Assembly (NCBI RefSeq): GCF_013167215.1
Contig: NZ_JABJWY010000039.1
Coordinates: 44,466 to 108,465, forward strand
Source: Sphingobacterium prati
Lineage (GTDB): Bacteria > Bacteroidota > Bacteroidia > Sphingobacteriales > Sphingobacteriaceae
Direction: 5' to 3'
DNA length: 64,000 nucleotides
In this document: positions 34,833 through 43,596 of the stretch, piece after piece
Layout: each line of letters begins with the position of its first letter
Position numbering within the stretch: position 1 is the stretch's first letter
Translations under genes and position numbers: made by a program
Notes under the pieces: model-generated
The model's input: the letters and a program-made list of their open reading frames with translations, nothing else
Database searches by the model: none
Told to the model about the DNA's origin: nothing

Positions 34833-35033
34833 ATGTCAACATCATTATTAATCATGGGAATCGGGGGGCAGGAGTTAATCATCATTGTAGTAATATTGTT
34901 ACTATTGTTTGGTGGCAAGAAGATTCCTGAATTGATGCGCGGATTGGGTAAGGGAGTGAAGGAATTCAAAGAAGGCCAAAAAGATGAATCTTCACCCGAA
35001 AAAAAATCTGAAGTAGAAGATAATACGAAATAA
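34833..35033 (+). CDS. tatA: Sec-independent translocase TatA/E
   Basis: A 66-residue protein with one TM helix (about 12-27), the FGGKKIPELMRGLGKGVKEFK hinge and amphipathic helix, and a charged tail, the TatA pattern. It forms the pore part of the twin-arginine system. No tatC is adjacent, so it is encoded elsewhere. A probable Tat substrate, the SGNH hydrolase at 46.2 kb, is in this window. Confidence 0.93.
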   Translation: MSTSLLIMGIGGQELIIIVVILLLLFGGKKIPELMRGLGKGVKEFKEGQKDESSPEKKSEVEDNTK

Positions 35034-35058
35034 GGGAAAATATTCCCATATAACATAC

Positions 35059-35096
35059 ATACGATTTTGTGATGAACAAGATCGTATTTTGTTTTA
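35059..35096 (+). terminator. tatA terminator
   Basis: ATACGATTTTGT pairs with ACAAGATCGTAT (one G-T pair) around GATGA and is followed by a T-rich run. Confidence 0.75.
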
Positions 35097-35215
35097 TTTT
35101 GGGCCTATAGCTGAATGGACCCAAAACCATTTTTATACTAAAATCCATTTCTAAGCGTTTAGATTATTGTTGATTTTTCAAGAAGAGAATCAGACCTGGA
35201 TTTAACAGTAAATTT

Positions 35216-36682
35216 ATGATCGGAAAACAGACGTTAATTTCAATACTGGGAGGGCTGTGTTCTGCGCTGCCACTCATGGCCCAAGAAAGCGCTGTAGATG
35301 GCATGAAAGAAGCCACTCATCACATAATCCAAGAACGGATTGAAAAAGAAAAACAGGAGATTTACCAATACTTAGATAGCGTCAAATCTTTAGGAAATAA
35401 TCGACAAGATGATTTAACGATTACTGACGAAGAGATACAACTTGTTCGAAAACTCAAGGCAATTGAACGCGAAGTACCATTAAATTATTCCCCTCGGATA
35501 AAAGAGCTTATATCCAAATACACCTCTGATAATTACAATTCTTATATGTGTAGAATGATGGGACTTGGACAATATTACTTTCCAATGTTTGATCGAATTC
35601 TAGATGAAGTAGGTGTACCTCGCGAATTGAAATATTTAAGTGTAGTTGAATCTTCTCTAAATCCGCGGGATATTTCAAGTGCAGGCGCCACAGGACTATG
35701 GCAGTTGATGTATTATGAAGCGAAGACCTACAATTTGACTGTAGATAGCTATACAGACCAGCGGATGGATCCGATTGCTTCCAGCTATGCCATAGCTAAA
35801 ATCCTGAAGGAAGCTTATGAGGAGTATGGTGATTGGCTTTTAGCAATTGCTTCCTATAACGGTGGGAGAGGAGCTGTAGGACGGGCGATTCAACGATCAG
35901 GGAAAGAGAAGCCTACGTTTTGGGATATTGCCCCTTATTTGACCCAGCAAACACAAAATTACATCCCAAAATTCATTGCCATGACCTATGCGATGAAATA
36001 TGCTGAGGAAAACAATATTACGGCTGCTGAGACAGAGTTTCCCCCACGAACTCAAGCCTTAGACATCAGCAAACGAATTTCGTTAGGCCAGATCGCAGAT
36101 GCGTTAGATATATCCAAAGAAACCCTCAGAGCGCTAAACCCTAGCTTTAAAAAGAATATTTTAAATGGTAGAGAAGAAAGTCCGTTAAGGTTAGTGCTGC
36201 CTGTCTTCGACAAGAAAATAGCGACAGAAGAGCTTTATGCTGCACTTAATACGCCAGTACCTATTTCAGGTATGAGTGCCGCTGCTATTAACGAACCTGC
36301 AGCGCTTTTGAAAGGCGGAAAATACAAAGTGAAAGTGGGGGAGACATTCGCCTCAATAGCCGAAAAATTTGAGGTTACTGTTCAGGATATAAAATCATGG
36401 AATAGTCTTCGCGGAAATCAAATTGTACCGGGACAAACTTTATTGATCAAGAAAGAAGATAATTTTGTGAATGCAAAATTAGCGCATAACGCTGAAAAAT
36501 CGGTTAAGAAAAGTCAACAACGTACTTCTTCTCGTACTGCGTATTATGTCGTTAAAAGGGGGGATACCCTATCTCAGATTGCCAATAAAAATGGCGTATC
36601 TGTTAGCCGGTTAAAAAGAGATAATGATTTAAATGGGAGTCGAATCAAACCCGGAATGAAACTGAAGGTGTCAAAGAAGTAG
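35216..36682 (+). CDS. Lytic transglycosylase with LysM repeats (MltD-like)
   Basis: A 488-residue secreted enzyme. It has a signal peptide (ending PLMAQ), then an SLT domain (about residues 110-260) with catalytic Glu in LSVVESSLNPRDISSAGATG and the IASYNGGRGAVGRAI segment. Two LysM modules follow (about 365-413, KYKVKVGETFASIA, and 440-486, YYVVKRGDTLSQIA) that bind peptidoglycan. MltD-type enzymes cleave glycan strands to 1,6-anhydroMurNAc ends. It is a single gene, convergent with the phosphoribosyltransferase gene, with an 8-base gap. Confidence 0.92.
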   Translation: MIGKQTLISILGGLCSALPLMAQESAVDGMKEATHHIIQERIEKEKQEIYQYLDSVKSLGNNRQDDLTITDEEIQLVRKLKAIEREVPLNYSPRIKELISKYTSDNYNSYMCRMMGLGQYYFPMFDRILDEVGVPRELKYLSVVESSLNPRDISSAGATGLWQLMYYEAKTYNLTVDSYTDQRMDPIASSYAIAKILKEAYEEYGDWLLAIASYNGGRGAVGRAIQRSGKEKPTFWDIAPYLTQQTQNYIPKFIAMTYAMKYAEENNITAAETEFPPRTQALDISKRISLGQIADALDISKETLRALNPSFKKNILNGREESPLRLVLPVFDKKIATEELYAALNTPVPISGMSAAAINEPAALLKGGKYKVKVGETFASIAEKFEVTVQDIKSWNSLRGNQIVPGQTLLIKKEDNFVNAKLAHNAEKSVKKSQQRTSSRTAYYVVKRGDTLSQIANKNGVSVSRLKRDNDLNGSRIKPGMKLKVSKK

Positions 36683-36690
36683 CAGCATGG

Positions 36691-37203
36691 TTATACTAAC
36701 CAGGCCGCATCTTCTTCATTATCAAATTCTTCTAGCGTAACGGTGACGTGTTCTTTTAGGATAGTGGACAATTTAGTACCATAATAGTCACTAAAGATTG
36801 GGAACTTGTGGTGGCTCCTATCGATTAGAACGGCTGTTCTCATCTTTTTCAATGGAACATTCAGGAATACACCCAAACCGTAGGCCAGTGCCCTACCACT
36901 ATTTAATACATCATCAACTAGGATGATTGTTCTGTCTTTTGCAATGTCAACAGGTAAGTCTGTGCCCGCACTCAGTGAGCGGCTTGTTTTCTTCATGGTA
37001 ACTTTAATCAAAAGAATTTCTTTGTCTGAAATCTCCTTTAATATTGTTTGAAGGCGTTGCGCAAATACATAACCCCGATCGGCAATCCCAACTAAAACAA
37101 GCGTTTCATCTTCAAAATTGTCTTCTAAAATTTGATAGGCAATACGGATAGACTTCTGTTTTATTTGTTCTTTATTTAAGATGAGTGTTTTCTTTGAAGA
37201 CAT
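36691..37203 (-). CDS. Phosphoribosyltransferase-domain protein (PyrR-like)
   Basis: A 170-residue type I phosphoribosyltransferase with the PRPP-binding loop IILVDDVLNSGRALAYG and an upstream VLVGIADRGYVFAQRL segment. The layout resembles PyrR and other uracil or purine phosphoribosyltransferases. The substrate is not shown and no pyrimidine genes are adjacent, so the symbol pyrR is withheld. It is monocistronic on the minus strand. Confidence 0.8.
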   Translation of the reverse strand: MSSKKTLILNKEQIKQKSIRIAYQILEDNFEDETLVLVGIADRGYVFAQRLQTILKEISDKEILLIKVTMKKTSRSLSAGTDLPVDIAKDRTIILVDDVLNSGRALAYGLGVFLNVPLKKMRTAVLIDRSHHKFPIFSDYYGTKLSTILKEHVTVTLEEFDNEEDAAWLV

Positions 37204-37252
37204 AATAGCATTTCAATGATTATAGGGTAAAAATAGGATAATAAATTGTATA

Positions 37253-37290
37253 AAAAAAGTCCAAAGCAAGTTAAAGCTTTGGACTTTTTT
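37253..37290. terminator. Terminator of the NlpC/P60 gene
   Basis: A perfect 15-bp stem (37253-37267 with 37276-37290) with A/T tracts at its foot, 18 bases after the NlpC/P60 stop. Confidence 0.88.
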
Positions 37291-37307
37291 ATGTCAATAA
37301 ATGAACC

Positions 37308-37889
37308 TTAGTTCAGTTTGTTATCTTTTTCTGCTTTTAATATTTCGGCAGTAAGTGTTTTATTGTCTTCTGGTAAGCGACCACCATTATAATAATAACG
37401 TCTCCAATAGGGTTCGTCCAAGTTGCTGATCATAACGCCCTTGCTAGATGACGCATGAGCAAATTTATTATCACCAATATAAACACCTACATGGGTAATG
37501 CTTCTACTTCTAATTTTGAAGAAAACCAAATCTCCTGCTTTCAATTCGTTTTTTTGCACTGTCTTTACTTGGGAATATTGATTACGGCTGTTGTAACCTA
37601 ATGACGTATTAAAAACTTTGTCATATAATTCGTAAGAAAATTTAGAACAATCAATGCCTCGTTTTGAATCCCCGCCCAAACGGTATGGAGTGCCTAGCCA
37701 TTCATAGACAAATTGATAAAGCTTTGTATTCGTTGTTGCCGAGACGGCGACACCCATGATTTGTGAAAAGTATTCTTTGGCTAGGTTATCAGGATCTGAT
37801 TCTGGTTTGGAGTTTCTGTTGGTTTGTGCCTGCGACACTAGACATAAGCCGATAAATAGCATTGACGCTATAAATTTCTTTGTTTTCAT
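37308..37889 (-). CDS. Secreted NlpC/P60 (C40) peptidase
   Basis: A 193-residue protein with a signal peptide (ending CLVSQAQ). The NlpC/P60 domain has catalytic Cys in RGIDCSKFSYELY, His in SITHVGVYIGD and a third polar residue in KFAHASSSKGV. These enzymes cut the gamma-D-Glu to diaminopimelate link in peptidoglycan peptides. The order WLGTPYRLGGDSKRGIDCSK is typical. It is monocistronic and strongly terminated. Confidence 0.92.
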   Translation of the reverse strand: MKTKKFIASMLFIGLCLVSQAQTNRNSKPESDPDNLAKEYFSQIMGVAVSATTNTKLYQFVYEWLGTPYRLGGDSKRGIDCSKFSYELYDKVFNTSLGYNSRNQYSQVKTVQKNELKAGDLVFFKIRSRSITHVGVYIGDNKFAHASSSKGVMISNLDEPYWRRYYYNGGRLPEDNKTLTAEILKAEKDNKLN

Positions 37890-38243
37890 TAAATCGCTTT
37901 TTTGTACAACATTTAACTTTTAAATTCGGTACTGTCATCTATTTTGGACAGCACTGTTGCGAATATAATACAATATCAGTTTAAGGTCAAATTTTTTTTA
38001 GGCGATTTAACACAATTTTAACAATTTTAACATCTTTCTTAATACTTTTTGGATCTATTGAAATTTAATAAGTATGTCGAGCTTTTACTACAACAGGTTG
38101 CGCCTTCTCAAGCTCATAAAATAACGGGTTATGTTATAATACCACTGTTTTAGGTTAGTTTTTGTAAAACTGAAAAAAAATATTAATTTTCTTTAGGAAT
38201 GTGATAATATTAGTTCTATATTTACAACACATAAGTAAAAACA
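37890..38243. other. Intergenic region upstream of the thr leader
   Basis: AT-rich sequence between divergent genes. A TATATTTA element at 38217-38224 is a plausible -7 site for the thr leader transcript and puts the RNA start at about 38230. No gene is seen. Confidence 0.45.
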
Positions 38244-38309
38244 ATGAAGACAAACACAATTATTACAACGATTATTATTACCACCGGGATAAAACTTAGG
38301 AGGAAGTAG
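38244..38309 (+). CDS. thr operon leader peptide (Thr/Ile-rich)
   Basis: A 21-residue leader: ATG at 38244, TAG at 38307. It reads MKTNTIITTIIITTGIKLRR followed by Lys and stop, with six Thr and six Ile. These are the two end products that control thrABC in enteric bacteria. It lies 107 bases before thrA and is followed by a strong terminator. Its last codons (38300-38305) can pair with the 5' arm of the terminator. Ribosome stalling for lack of charged Thr or Ile tRNA would free this segment and allow read-through. This is the classical attenuation layout. Confidence 0.88.
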   Translation: MKTNTIITTIIITTGIKLRRK

Positions 38310-38379
38310 TTTCATTGTATATAATTGTAGACATAATATTTGAAGCGCTTTCCTCAAAAAGGAAAGCGCTTCTTTTTTG
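38300..38379 (+). promoter_or_regulatory. Thr operon attenuator: terminator and antiterminator
   Basis: The terminator is a perfect 12-bp stem, GAAGCGCTTTCC (38342-38353) with GGAAAGCGCTTC (38361-38372), followed by six T. The antiterminator pairs GAGGAA (38300-38305) with TTCCTC (38350-38355), and TTTC (38310-38313) with GAAG (38342-38345). The two structures exclude each other. A ribosome at the leader stop codon would cover the antiterminator arm. Confidence 0.82.
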
Positions 38380-38416
38380 TCACATAAATCAAACTAAACA
38401 AACAGTATAAATCAGT

Positions 38417-40864
38417 ATGAAAGTTTTAAAATTTGGAGGAACTTCAGTCGGAACAGTAGAAAGTCTCAAAGGGGTCTTAAGTATTGTTAAGAAATCCTAC
38501 GATGCGAAGGAAAAGCCCCTGGTGGTATTATCCGCCATGTCAGGTGTCACAAATTTACTAACCCAGTTGGCGGAAGATGCTGCAGAAGGTAAGTCTTTCT
38601 CCGATGGGCTTAAATCATTGGAGGATAAGCATTTTTCAGTTGTGAAAGAACTCTTGGCGGTTAAATTCCAAAATCCGGTCTTTACCAAGCTTAAATTATT
38701 TTTCAATGAGATCGAAGATCTTCTCCAAGGAATTTTTGCACTGAAGGAGCTAAGTAATCAAAGTAAGGACTTGATTCTGAGTTATGGTGAGCGATGCTCT
38801 AATTATATGGTTGCTAAAGTAATGGAACAGTACATACCGGAGTCTCTATTTATAGACGCCTCACATTATGTAAAGACTGATTCTAACTTTGGTAATGCGC
38901 ATCTAAATGAGTCCTTGACGGAGCAGCTTGTGAAATCATTGTATATTAGTCACGGCGACAAACTTCTGTTTGTGACCGGTTTTATCGGCAGCAATGAGCA
39001 TGGCCGTATTACCACTTTAGGGCGTGGCGGATCGGATTATACCGCAGCAATCTTTGGCTCTATCCTTGATGCCACAGCGATCGAAATCTGGACTGACGTT
39101 AATGGAATGCTGACTGCTGATCCCCGAATTGTGAAAAAAGCTTTTTCACTCCCAGTGCTTTCCTATACTGAGGCAATGGAGCTATCTTATTTTGGAGCTA
39201 AAGTAATCTATCCGCCTACTATGATCCCCGCATTTTTGAAAAAGATCCCTATCGTTATCCGGAATACTTTTGAACCGGATTTCTCAGGCACAGTAATCCA
39301 ATTTGACAGTGGAAAGACAGCGTTACCAATCAAAGGGATTTCCTCGATCTCGGACATTTCTGTAATTAATCTGAGCGGATCGGGAATGATCGGCAAATCA
39401 GGGTTTAGCGGACGACTTTTTACCTTGTTGGCAAGAGAACAAATTAATGTTGTATTGATCACGCAGTCTTCTTCGGAGCATAGCATCACCTTTGCGGTTA
39501 ATCCCTCGGATGCGAAGCGCGCAATACAGTTGATTGAAATTGAATTCGAACTGGAAATCCAGGCAAATAAGTTGGTCATTCCCGTTATTGAGGAAAACTT
39601 ATCCGTATTAGCTATTGTGGGTGAGAATATGAAACGGACGCCGGGGATGTCCGGAAGATTATTTGCTGCCCTTGGGCGGAATGGTATCAACGTGCGGGCA
39701 ATTGCGCAAGGCTCATCTGAATACAATATCTCTGTTATCATAGGTAAAGAAGATTTAGCGAAAGCACTCAACGCTGTTCACGATGCTTTTTTTGCAGAGT
39801 TGAAAAAAACATTGCATGTGTTTAACATCGGTACAGGTAATATTGGCGCGACGCTATTTAAACAATTGGAAGAGCAACATGACTTTCTGCTTGATAAAAA
39901 TGATATCGAGATCAAAGTAGTCGGAATTTCCAATAGCCGTAAGATGCTGTTCAATACCGAAGGTGTGGAGCTAAATAATTGGTCTGCCGAGCTCGAGGAA
40001 AATGGTTCTGAGGCTGATCTAGCTTTATTTATTGAAAAGATGAAGGCGCTTAACCTACCCAACTGTGTGTTTATCGATAATACTGCGAGCAAATTGCCTG
40101 CGACATATTATGAGGACATTTTTAAGTCCAATATCTCCATTGTAACCTGCAATAAAATCGCGAATTCCGGAAAGTATGCACAGTACAAGACACTTCGTGA
40201 TACCGCACATAAACATGGAGTGGATTTTTTCTATGAAACGAATGTTGGTGCTGGACTGCCTATTGTCAGAGTTCTTAAAGATTTGATGCTCAGTGGTGAT
40301 CGAATCTTAAAGATCGAAGCTATTCTTTCAGGGACTATTTCTTACATCTTCAACAATTTTAAGGATGACGTTTCTTTTTTCAATGTGGTAAAGAAGGCGC
40401 AGGAACTGGGCTATACCGAGCCTGATCCAAGGGATGATTTGGGTGGAATTGACTTTATGCGTAAGATGTTGATTTTAGCGCGAGACGCAGGTTATGCCGT
40501 GGAAGCGGAAGATGTGGATCTAGGGCCAATTCTTCCAGAAGCTTGTCTGAAGGCCGATACTGTAGATTCCTTCTATGCGGAGCTCCAAAAAGAGAATACC
40601 TATTTTGAAGATATGAAAGCAAGAGCTGTCCGTGAAAAAAAGGCAATCCGCTATATTGGAAAGCTAGAAAATGGAAAGGTTTCTATCGCTATTCAATTTG
40701 TAGATGAAAACCATCCTTTTTACGCGCTATCCGGTAGCGATAACATTATCTCATTTACAACAGAACGATATAAGGACCGTCCTTTGGTGGTAAAAGGGCC
40801 TGGAGCAGGAGCAGAAGTAACTGCGGCGGGAGTCTTTGCAGATTTGGTTAACGTAGGTGCATAA
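38417..40864 (+). CDS. thrA: Bifunctional aspartate kinase / homoserine dehydrogenase
   Basis: An 815-residue fusion. The N-terminal kinase starts KVLKFGGTSVGTVESL, with the TTLGRGGSDYTA segment. Two ACT domains (about residues 315-460) bind regulatory amino acid. The C-terminal dehydrogenase has the nucleotide motif NIGTGNIGATLF and the catalytic region GAGLPIVRVLKDLMLSGD, ILSGTISYIFN and EPDPRDDLGG. It starts and ends the branch from aspartate to homoserine. It is the first structural gene of thrABC, behind the attenuator, so it should be repressed when Thr and Ile are plentiful. Confidence 0.97.
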   Translation: MKVLKFGGTSVGTVESLKGVLSIVKKSYDAKEKPLVVLSAMSGVTNLLTQLAEDAAEGKSFSDGLKSLEDKHFSVVKELLAVKFQNPVFTKLKLFFNEIEDLLQGIFALKELSNQSKDLILSYGERCSNYMVAKVMEQYIPESLFIDASHYVKTDSNFGNAHLNESLTEQLVKSLYISHGDKLLFVTGFIGSNEHGRITTLGRGGSDYTAAIFGSILDATAIEIWTDVNGMLTADPRIVKKAFSLPVLSYTEAMELSYFGAKVIYPPTMIPAFLKKIPIVIRNTFEPDFSGTVIQFDSGKTALPIKGISSISDISVINLSGSGMIGKSGFSGRLFTLLAREQINVVLITQSSSEHSITFAVNPSDAKRAIQLIEIEFELEIQANKLVIPVIEENLSVLAIVGENMKRTPGMSGRLFAALGRNGINVRAIAQGSSEYNISVIIGKEDLAKALNAVHDAFFAELKKTLHVFNIGTGNIGATLFKQLEEQHDFLLDKNDIEIKVVGISNSRKMLFNTEGVELNNWSAELEENGSEADLALFIEKMKALNLPNCVFIDNTASKLPATYYEDIFKSNISIVTCNKIANSGKYAQYKTLRDTAHKHGVDFFYETNVGAGLPIVRVLKDLMLSGDRILKIEAILSGTISYIFNNFKDDVSFFNVVKKAQELGYTEPDPRDDLGGIDFMRKMLILARDAGYAVEAEDVDLGPILPEACLKADTVDSFYAELQKENTYFEDMKARAVREKKAIRYIGKLENGKVSIAIQFVDENHPFYALSGSDNIISFTTERYKDRPLVVKGPGAGAEVTAAGVFADLVNVGA

Positions 40865-40894
40865 ACTATTTTGAAGGAAAAAACGATTGAAGTA

Positions 40895-41890
40895 ATGGCC
40901 AATAATTTAAATGTTGAATATCTAAAGGGTAAGGTCGTCGATTTAGACAAGATGTTGCCAGAAGTTCGCGTGTTTGCTCCTGCGACCGTAGCGAATATGA
41001 TCTGTGGTTTTGATATACTGGGCTTTGCCCTAGAGCAGCCGGGGGATGAAGTTATCATGCGACGCAAGCAGCAACCCGGGGTGACTATAAAGGAAATCAC
41101 AGGAGATGATGGTAGGCTCCCGCTCGATCCGAGTAAAAATACCGTATCCGCTTGTGTTCAGTATCTATTGCAAGCACTAAATATTGCGTCTAAGGTCGGC
41201 GTTGAAATTGAATTGCATAAGCACATGCCAATTGGGTCAGGTCTAGGATCTAGCGCAGCGAGCACGGTAGCTGGCCTTTTTGCGATTAATGTTATGCTGG
41301 GCGATCCATTAACAAAGGAAGAATTATTGCCGTTCTGTGTCGAAGGAGAACGCTTGGCCTGTGGTACTGGACATGCTGACAATGTTGCGCCAGCACTATA
41401 TGGTGGGATCACCTTGATTAGAGGCAACGAGCCTCTGGATGTTATTTCGATTCCTTCACCGAAGGAATTAGTGGCAGCAGTGGTGTTTCCACAGGTCGAT
41501 GTCCCCACACGTGATGCACGGCAATTAATCAAAGATAAAGTCTTATTAAAAGATGCTGTGACGCAATGGGGCAATATTGCCGGATTGGTAGCAGCTTTAT
41601 TTAAAGAAGATTATGATCTGATTTCCCGGAGCATGAAGGATATCCTTATAGAGCCTACGCGAGCAATATTGATTCCGCAGTTTTATGAAATGAAGGAAAT
41701 TGCCCTACAGCATGGCGCCCTGAGCTTCGGTATTTCAGGTTCAGGTCCCTCGGTCATTGCAATAACACGGGATGAGCAGGTCGCAAAAAATATTGCAGAG
41801 AAAATTCAGGCACACCTTAAAGAAAACGAAATAGAGAGCTTCGGTTATGTTTCAAAAGTAAATCTTGAGGGGCCAAAGGTATTAAATTAA
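40895..41890 (+). CDS. thrB: Homoserine kinase
   Basis: A 331-residue GHMP kinase. The N-terminal VRVFAPATVANMICGFDILGF and the ATP-binding loop PIGSGLGSSAASTVAG are intact, as is the C-terminal SFGISGSGPSVIAI. It phosphorylates homoserine on the way to threonine. It lies close behind thrA. The ATG at 40895 is chosen; a TTG at 40871, seven bases after the thrA stop, would add eight residues and cannot be excluded. Confidence 0.96.
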   Translation: MANNLNVEYLKGKVVDLDKMLPEVRVFAPATVANMICGFDILGFALEQPGDEVIMRRKQQPGVTIKEITGDDGRLPLDPSKNTVSACVQYLLQALNIASKVGVEIELHKHMPIGSGLGSSAASTVAGLFAINVMLGDPLTKEELLPFCVEGERLACGTGHADNVAPALYGGITLIRGNEPLDVISIPSPKELVAAVVFPQVDVPTRDARQLIKDKVLLKDAVTQWGNIAGLVAALFKEDYDLISRSMKDILIEPTRAILIPQFYEMKEIALQHGALSFGISGSGPSVIAITRDEQVAKNIAEKIQAHLKENEIESFGYVSKVNLEGPKVLN

Positions 41891-41900
41891 AATTTTTACT

Positions 41901-41930
41901 ATACCACGGATATGTCATTGAGCGTGGTAT
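41901..41930. repeat. Inverted repeat between thrB and thrC
   Basis: ATACCACG and CGTGGTAT form a perfect 8-bp stem around 14 bases. No T-run follows. It may be an mRNA-processing or stability element in the thr transcript. Confidence 0.5.
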
Positions 41931-42019
41931 AAAGCACATCTTACTTTGTTGTAGAAAGCGCACATCGTGCACCTTTTAGATGATTAAGAATAGATGGAAA
42001 TTAAAATATGTATTAAAAG

Positions 42020-43327
42020 ATGAAATTTTACAGTACAAATAATAAAGCATTAGCTGTGTCTTTCAAAGATGCCGTATTTAATTCGCTGCCAGCAGATAAA
42101 GGATTATATATGCCTGAACAAATCCCGCAACTGGATCCTTTATTTATCAAAAATATCCAACAATATTCTTTGCAGGAAATTGCGTTGGAGGTAGCCTCAA
42201 CACTTTTGGATAATGATATTCCTAAGCCGGATTTAAAGAAAATCGTTGATGAAGCGATTAATTTTGAAGCACCCGTAAAATTCTTGACCGATAGTACGGC
42301 TGTACTGGAGCTATTTCACGGACCTTCTTATGCTTTTAAGGATTTTGGAGCTCGATTTATGAGCCGTATCATGGGATACTTTTCTAAAGCTGATGATAAA
42401 TTGCTGGATGTACTCGTCGCAACTTCTGGCGACACTGGAGGAGCTGTAGCATTAGGTTTCTTGGGAGTAGAGGGGACTCGTGTAACCATATTATATCCCA
42501 AAGGTAAAGTTTCGGAAGTACAAGAGCTACAGTTAACCACGAACGGCCAAAATATACGTGCTCTTGAAGTTGATGGTACATTTGATGATTGTCAGGCGCT
42601 CGTGAAACAGGCTTTTAATGATGAAGTACTCAATCAAACCTTGCGATTAACATCTGCCAATTCAATCAATATTGCCCGATTGATCCCGCAAACTTTTTAT
42701 TACTTTTATGCCTATGCCCAACTGAAATCACAAGGCATCAATGAAGTCGTGTTTACCGTTCCAAGTGGTAATTTTGGGAATATTGGTGCAGGTTTGCTCG
42801 CCTATAAAATGGGGCTTCCTGTCAAACATTTTGTGGCAGCGACGAATGTCAACGATACCGTACCGAGATTTCTTGTTTCAGGACAATACGAACCTAAACC
42901 TTCTATCCAGACATTGAGCAATGCCATGGATGTGGGTAACCCAAGTAACTGGGTACGTATTCAAGACCTGTTTGCAGGTAATATGCGGGAATTAAAGGCT
43001 ATGCTTTCCTCTTATACCTTTACAGACGAAGAAACGAAAGAGGGAATGAATAAGCTCGTTCAGGAATCAAATTACATTGCCTGCCCACATACGGCGATTG
43101 CGTGGCTTGGTGCGAAAGCTTATGCTAAAGAAAATCCAGGTCATTACGCTTCGGTTTTCTTATCTACGGCACATCCCTGCAAATTCCCGGATGCAATTGA
43201 TCCTGAAGTGTTCAAGGAAATTGTGCTTCCAGATGGCGCAGAAACATTGCAAGGAAAAGAAAAACTAGCGGAACCTTTGGAGGTCGACTTCGAAGCGTTC
43301 AAAAGATATCTAATCAACCATAACTAA
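42020..43327 (+). CDS. thrC: Threonine synthase
   Basis: A 435-residue PLP enzyme that converts O-phosphohomoserine to threonine. The N-terminal block MKFYSTNNKALAVSFKDAVF is typical. The PLP lysine lies in YAFKDFGARFMSR, followed by VATSGDTGGAVALGF and TVPSGNFGNIGAG. It is the last gene of thrABC, 129 bases after thrB, and ends at a strong terminator. Confidence 0.97.
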   Translation: MKFYSTNNKALAVSFKDAVFNSLPADKGLYMPEQIPQLDPLFIKNIQQYSLQEIALEVASTLLDNDIPKPDLKKIVDEAINFEAPVKFLTDSTAVLELFHGPSYAFKDFGARFMSRIMGYFSKADDKLLDVLVATSGDTGGAVALGFLGVEGTRVTILYPKGKVSEVQELQLTTNGQNIRALEVDGTFDDCQALVKQAFNDEVLNQTLRLTSANSINIARLIPQTFYYFYAYAQLKSQGINEVVFTVPSGNFGNIGAGLLAYKMGLPVKHFVAATNVNDTVPRFLVSGQYEPKPSIQTLSNAMDVGNPSNWVRIQDLFAGNMRELKAMLSSYTFTDEETKEGMNKLVQESNYIACPHTAIAWLGAKAYAKENPGHYASVFLSTAHPCKFPDAIDPEVFKEIVLPDGAETLQGKEKLAEPLEVDFEAFKRYLINHN

Positions 43328-43333
43328 ACGCGG

Positions 43334-43358
43334 AGGGCTCCATTAGGAGCCCTTTTTT
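43334..43358 (+). terminator. thrABC terminator
   Basis: AGGGCTCC, ATTA, GGAGCCCT and a six-base T-run, seven bases after the thrC stop. Confidence 0.92.
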
Positions 43359-43370
43359 ATACCAAGATAG

Positions 43371-43505
43371 TTATCTATATAATTCTTTAATTCGAGTTAT
43401 GTCTTTATCTTCCTCATTTTTAATTGTGGGTTCACGATCAGATTTTTTGCAGGAAAACAGCGTGGTAGCGATTGCAGTGGTTAAAAAAAGATGTTTTAAA
43501 TTCAT
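43371..43505 (-). CDS. Mini-lipoprotein, 44 residues
   Basis: A 44-residue ORF that begins with a complete lipoprotein signal: MNLKHLFLTTAIATTLFSC, with lipobox TLFSC and Cys19. A short, highly charged tail follows (KKSDREPTIKNEEDKDITRI). TATATTTA at 43517-43510 lies four bases before the ATG and could be its -7 promoter element. It is convergent with thrC. Small lipoproteins of this kind are often missed. The function is unknown; it may be a surface or periplasmic anchor peptide. Confidence 0.6.
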   Translation of the reverse strand: MNLKHLFLTTAIATTLFSCKKSDREPTIKNEEDKDITRIKELYR

Positions 43506-43596
43506 TTTGTAAATATACAGGAATATTTATTTCAATTTAATTTTTTATGACAATAAACAATCCAAGGTTTACAATTAATAAGTTAATTTTGCAGTA

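Noticed and set aside
39208..39771. 187-residue frame antisense to thrA
   Set aside because: It is a shadow of the ACT-domain region of thrA and has no independent evidence.
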